From Anaerolineae bacterium (GTDB taxonomy: Bacteria > Chloroflexota > Anaerolineae > 4572-78 > J111): 8,554 nt of DNA. The stretch spans positions 1 through 8,554 of the forward strand of contig JAGRCC010000487.1 of NCBI GenBank assembly GCA_020433785.1. The letters run 5' to 3'. The notes beneath the pieces were generated by a model. It ran no database searches and had not been told where the DNA came from. It worked only from the letters and a program-made list of their open reading frames with translations. Position 1 is the stretch's first letter. The number at the start of each line of letters is the position of its first letter. Both the position numbers and the translations under genes were made by a program. Positions 6,062 to 8,554 of the stretch are shown one piece after another.

Positions 6062-6144
6062 AAAGAGGTGATTTTATTGGAAATAAGTAGATAAAAAAGT
6101 TAGTAAGTCGTTATCTTAGTATTAGCAACTCAAGGAGGAAAAGG

Positions 6145-7332
6145 ATGAAAAAGGTTTCGATTAGCCTTATTGTGATGTTATTATTAACTGTAGGGCTGGC
6201 CGCTTGCGGCGCGGCAGCGCCAAGCGCGACTACCAGTACGATAAAGATCGGCATTAATGCCCCGCTGACTGGCGATATTCCCAAAGTGGGTGAAGGGACC
6301 AAGTATGCCGCCGAGATGTGGTTAGAGGACATCAAGGCCGCTGGTGGGCTCGATGTGGGCGGCACCAAGTACGATGTGGAATTGGTCATTGAAGATAACG
6401 AAGCCAAAGCTGAATCAGCCACGGCAGTCACGACCAAACTGATCTCGCAAGATGAAGTGCTGGTTATGGTTGGCCCGCAATCATCTAAACAAGCGGTACC
6501 GGCCGGTGAAGTGGCCAACAATCTGAAAACCCTGATGGTTAGCCCCTGGTCCACCAACCCCAACACAACTCTGGGTCGCCCCTATGTCTTTAGAACACCC
6601 TTCCTCGATCCCTTCCAAGGCCCGGTCTTGGTCAATTTCGCCACCGAAGAGTTCGGTGCGACCAAAGCGGCGGTGCTGTATGACGTGGCCAGTGATTACC
6701 CCAAAGGTCTGGCCGAGTTCTTTAAATCCGCCTGGGAAAAACTTCACGGCGAAGGCTCGGTGGTAGCGTTTGAAAGCTTTACCACCAACGACACCGACTT
6801 TAGCGCCCAGTTGACCAAAATCAAAGACGCCGGGGCCGAGGTTTTGTTCGCTCCCCAATACTACAATGAAGTGGCCCTGATCGTCCAGCAAGCCCGAGAG
6901 TTGGGGTTTGAAGGCCCCATTCTGGGCAGCGATAGTTGGGGTTCGGCTGAACTGATGAATCTCTGCGGCGATGCCTGTAAAGGGCTTTTCTTCAGCACGC
7001 ACTACGCCGCCGCCGGGGCCACTGGGGCCACCAAAGAGTTCATCGATCGCTATAACGAAAAGTACGGCTACGTACCCGATGACGTGGGCGCGCTCACCTG
7101 GGACACCATGCTTTTGGTCCAAAAAGCCATTCAAGATTGTGGCACCATCACCGGTGATATTGCCGTTGATCGGCAGTGTGTCCGCGATGCAATGGCCAAA
7201 ATCAAAGACTTTGAAGGGATCACCGGCTCGATGACCTTCACCGAGGAAGGCGATCCCGTCAAATGCGCCGTTATCGTCAAAATCAGTGACGCCGGCGAAT
7301 TTGAATTCTACAAGCAAGTCTGCCCGGAATAA
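6145..7332 (+). CDS. livK: Branched-chain-amino-acid-type ABC transporter substrate-binding lipoprotein (LivK-like)
   Basis: Extracytoplasmic binding protein of a HAAT-class importer, 395 residues, Peripla_BP_6 (type I) fold. A lipoprotein signal is clear: MKK, hydrophobic core at 4-18, lipobox LAAC with Cys21 as lipid anchor, then a short Ala/Ser/Thr linker. The mature part opens with IKIGINAPLTGD (33-44), where LivK proteins have their first strand and binding loop, followed by LDVGGTKYDVELVIEDNEAK (69-88). Typical later blocks are VGPQSS (109-114) and GSDSW (261-265). Six further cysteines occur in three close pairs (274/278, 332/345, 374/393), unusual for the family and suggestive of disulfides. 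The start is fixed by AAGGAGG (6132-6138), six bases before the ATG. Related proteins bind branched-chain amino acids, but also amides, urea or aromatic compounds; the ligand here is unknown. Confidence 0.93.
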   Translation: MKKVSISLIVMLLLTVGLAACGAAAPSATTSTIKIGINAPLTGDIPKVGEGTKYAAEMWLEDIKAAGGLDVGGTKYDVELVIEDNEAKAESATAVTTKLISQDEVLVMVGPQSSKQAVPAGEVANNLKTLMVSPWSTNPNTTLGRPYVFRTPFLDPFQGPVLVNFATEEFGATKAAVLYDVASDYPKGLAEFFKSAWEKLHGEGSVVAFESFTTNDTDFSAQLTKIKDAGAEVLFAPQYYNEVALIVQQARELGFEGPILGSDSWGSAELMNLCGDACKGLFFSTHYAAAGATGATKEFIDRYNEKYGYVPDDVGALTWDTMLLVQKAIQDCGTITGDIAVDRQCVRDAMAKIKDFEGITGSMTFTEEGDPVKCAVIVKISDAGEFEFYKQVCPE

Positions 7333-7349
7333 GCTCAATTGAATTACAG

Positions 7350-7395
7350 GAGGAGATAGGCGAAAGAAACAACTATCGTCTAATCTCCTCTTTTT
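7350..7395 (+). terminator. Intrinsic terminator/attenuator between livK and livH
   Basis: GAGGAGAT (7350-7357) pairs perfectly with ATCTCCTC (7383-7390). The stem continues as AGGCG/CGTCT with one G-T pair and one bulged A (7358-7362/7377-7381), with a 14-base loop, and TTTTT follows at 7391-7395. It lies 18 bases after the livK stop. In this position it would let livK be made in excess while some transcripts read through to livH. Confidence 0.85.
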
Positions 7396-7404
7396 GTATT
7401 GGGA

Positions 7405-7460
7405 TAGTTGGGTGGTTAGTTAGTTGGTTAGGTAGTTGGGTGGTTAGTCAGTTGGTTTTC
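7405..7460 (+). repeat. 28-bp G/T-rich tandem repeat, two copies
   Basis: Copy 1 (7405-7432) and copy 2 (7433-7460) both begin TAGTTGGGTGGTTAGT and match at 24 of 28 positions. Each copy is itself built of TTAG/TTGG units. The first 25 bases differ at one site only, so the duplication looks fairly recent. Confidence 0.85.
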
Positions 7461-7484
7461 AGCTACCCATTCATCCATCCATTT

Positions 7485-7524
7485 AACTAACTATCAAACG
7501 ATCAAACTAACTATCAAACTATCC
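7485..7524 (+). repeat. 20-bp A/C-rich tandem repeat, two copies, partly complementary to the 28-bp array
   Basis: AACTAACTATCAAAC starts both copies (7485-7504 and 7505-7524), which match at 18 of 20 positions. The A/C-rich half is partly complementary to the G/T-rich array before it. The best outer pairing is GATAGTTGGG (7403-7412) with CCCAACTATC (7530-7539), so the whole spacer could fold back on itself. Confidence 0.8.
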
Positions 7525-7571
7525 ATCTTCCCAACTATCTACCCAGCCCACTACTTTTAGAGGAGCACTTC

Positions 7572-8498
7572 ATGGCTTTTTTCCTCCAAAACGTAATCAA
7601 TGCCTTACAGGCAGGCAGTATTTACGCGCTGATTGCGTTGGGGTACTCTATGGTGTATGGCGTTCTGCTGCTGTTTAACTTCGCTCACGGCGATATCTTT
7701 ATGGTCGGCGCGTATGTGGGCTTTTTTGTGGCCACAGGCGTGCTGCTGCTGGTCTCAAGCTTGGGGCTGGTGGCCTTGCCGAGTTGGGTCGTGCTGGTGC
7801 TGGTTATCCTAATAGCGATGTTCATCACCGCTTTTGTCGGGGTAGCGGTGGAGCGCATCGGTTACCGGCCCCTGCGGCAAGCGCCCCGCGCCTCGGCGGC
7901 GATCACCGGCTTGATGATCGGCATTATTCTGGAAACAGGCAATTTGGCTCTCCTGGGCGCTACCCGGTTGAGTTTTCCCGAACTCATCCAAACCACCACC
8001 TACACCGTGGGTGGCGTGACCATCACCAACAAAAGAATAATGATTGTCGGGGTCGCGCTGCTGCTCATGTTCGCTCTCCATCAGTTTGTCCAGCGCACCA
8101 AATGGGGCATGGCCATGCGGGCGATGGCTTACGATTTTGCCGTGGTGCCCTTAATGGGCGTGCCGCTCAACTCAATTGCCGCCTTAACCTTTGCGCTCGG
8201 TTCGGGCTTGGCGGCGGCGGCGGGTATTCTCTTTGGCGTGGCCTATCCCGTGTTGAGCCCGTATATGGGCATTACCGTGGGCTGGAAAGCCTTTGTGGCG
8301 GCGATTATCGGCGGGCGAGGCTCAATTTTGGGGGCGGCGCTGGCCGGCTTCCTTTTGGGCTTTATCGAAATCTTTGTGGCGGTCATCTTTGAATCGACCT
8401 TCCGCGATCTCATTGCCTTTTCAATTATCTTGCTGATTTTGGTCTTCCGGCCGCACGGTTTCTTCGGCGAGGCCCATACCTCTCGTTTAAGACTTTAA
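7572..8498 (+). CDS. livH: Branched-chain-amino-acid-type ABC transporter permease (LivH-like)
   Basis: First permease subunit of the HAAT-class importer; 308 residues, inner membrane, with about eight hydrophobic segments. Family blocks are well preserved: GSIYALIALGYSMVYG (15-30), NFAHGDIFMVGAY (36-48), the cytoplasmic loop contacting the ATPase WGMAMRAMAYDFAVVPLMG (178-196), then TFALGSGLAAAAGIL (206-220) and the C-terminal signature VFRPHGFFGE (291-300). The start follows AGGAG (7561-7565) with a 6-base gap. It is separated from livK by a terminator and a repeat-filled spacer, so its level probably depends on read-through; no clear independent promoter is visible in the spacer. Partner ATPases (LivG/LivF type) would be expected beyond the window. 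Its substrate follows that of the binding protein and is not known. Confidence 0.94.
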   Translation: MAFFLQNVINALQAGSIYALIALGYSMVYGVLLLFNFAHGDIFMVGAYVGFFVATGVLLLVSSLGLVALPSWVVLVLVILIAMFITAFVGVAVERIGYRPLRQAPRASAAITGLMIGIILETGNLALLGATRLSFPELIQTTTYTVGGVTITNKRIMIVGVALLLMFALHQFVQRTKWGMAMRAMAYDFAVVPLMGVPLNSIAALTFALGSGLAAAAGILFGVAYPVLSPYMGITVGWKAFVAAIIGGRGSILGAALAGFLLGFIEIFVAVIFESTFRDLIAFSIILLILVFRPHGFFGEAHTSRLRL

Positions 8499-8524
8499 TC
8501 CTTATCTTTGACCAAAGGATCGAT

Positions 8525-8554
8525 ATGACAGCTATCAGCAGCAAATTATCGACA
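8525..8554 (+). CDS. Start of next gene, probably second permease (LivM-like), truncated by window edge
   Basis: An ATG at 8525 follows AAAGGA (8514-8519) with a 5-base gap, 26 bases after the livH stop, and the frame (MTAISSKLST) is open to the window end. The ten residues carry no family signature. The LivM assignment rests only on the usual livK-livH-livM order and the tight spacing. Confidence 0.55.
   Translation, partial: MTAISSKLST

Larger units (their letters stand above)
5788..6144. other. 357-bp spacer upstream of livK
   Basis: It holds the inverted GTGAC/GTCAC pair (5794-5866), the likely livK promoter (5902-5930), a GAAGCGCTTC palindrome (5962-5971), the 16-bp dyad (6046-6061) and an imperfect hairpin TAGTAAG/CTTAGTA (6101-6107/6115-6121) just before the livK ribosome binding site. 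A tiny frame GTG...TAA (6068-6094) would encode MILLEISR. No larger gene is visible. Confidence 0.55.

Noticed and set aside
6481..7338. Long minus-strand open frame opposite livK (about 285 codons)
   Set aside because: Shadow of livK; its translation shows no family motif, and livK has a lipobox and a strong ribosome binding site.
7396..7560. CRISPR array between livK and livH
   Set aside because: The repeats are contiguous low-complexity tandems without unique spacers, and no cas gene is near.

Overview
The window looks like ordinary bacterial chromosome with about 50% GC coding sequence and AT-richer spacers. No RNA gene, CRISPR array, phage gene or transposase is visible. A member of the Chloroflexota (Anaerolineae-like) is my best guess. 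It rests on the style of the solute-binding lipoprotein (lipobox LAAC followed by an Ala-rich linker), Gram-positive-like ribosome binding sites, and spacers filled with short degenerate repeats. No marker gene confirms it.

Layout. Positions 1-956 (+) carry the 3' part of a PAS-containing sensor histidine kinase that starts before the window. It runs tail-to-tail into alanine racemase alr (944-2080, -), and the two stop regions overlap by 13 bp. A 655-bp divergent spacer follows, with a candidate alr promoter/operator and a GC-rich foldable island near 2525-2615. Next is a six-helix GPR1/FUN34/YaaH (SatP) acetate/succinate-type transporter (2736-3347, +), closed by two intrinsic terminators in tandem.

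From 3500 on comes what looks like an amino-acid uptake and metabolism locus, all on the + strand. It holds a GntR/FCD regulator with a near-consensus promoter and two matching GTATAC-centred operators 30 bp apart; a divergent PLP enzyme of the serine hydroxymethyltransferase (SHMT) fold; and the start of a branched-chain-amino-acid-type (HAAT) ABC importer: lipoprotein binding protein LivK, permease LivH, and the first ten codons of a third gene, probably permease LivM. The SHMT-like enzyme keeps the PLP-holding residues but has lost the tyrosine pair and the FPGxQGG loop of folate-dependent SHMT, so it probably acts on another beta-hydroxy or alpha-substituted amino acid. I infer that the regulator senses, the importer brings in, and the enzyme converts the same unknown compound.

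The spacers of this locus are the odd part. They hold three kinds of small repeat: three GTGAC-n-GTCAC type dyads (two in perfect 14-bp inversion, one overlapping the gntR stop codon), a 9-bp tandem TTAATCTTG array that also forms a 10-bp inverted repeat before a T-run, and a G/T-rich 28-bp tandem facing an A/C-rich 20-bp tandem between livK and livH. A strong terminator sits between livK and livH, which fits the usual excess of binding protein over permease.
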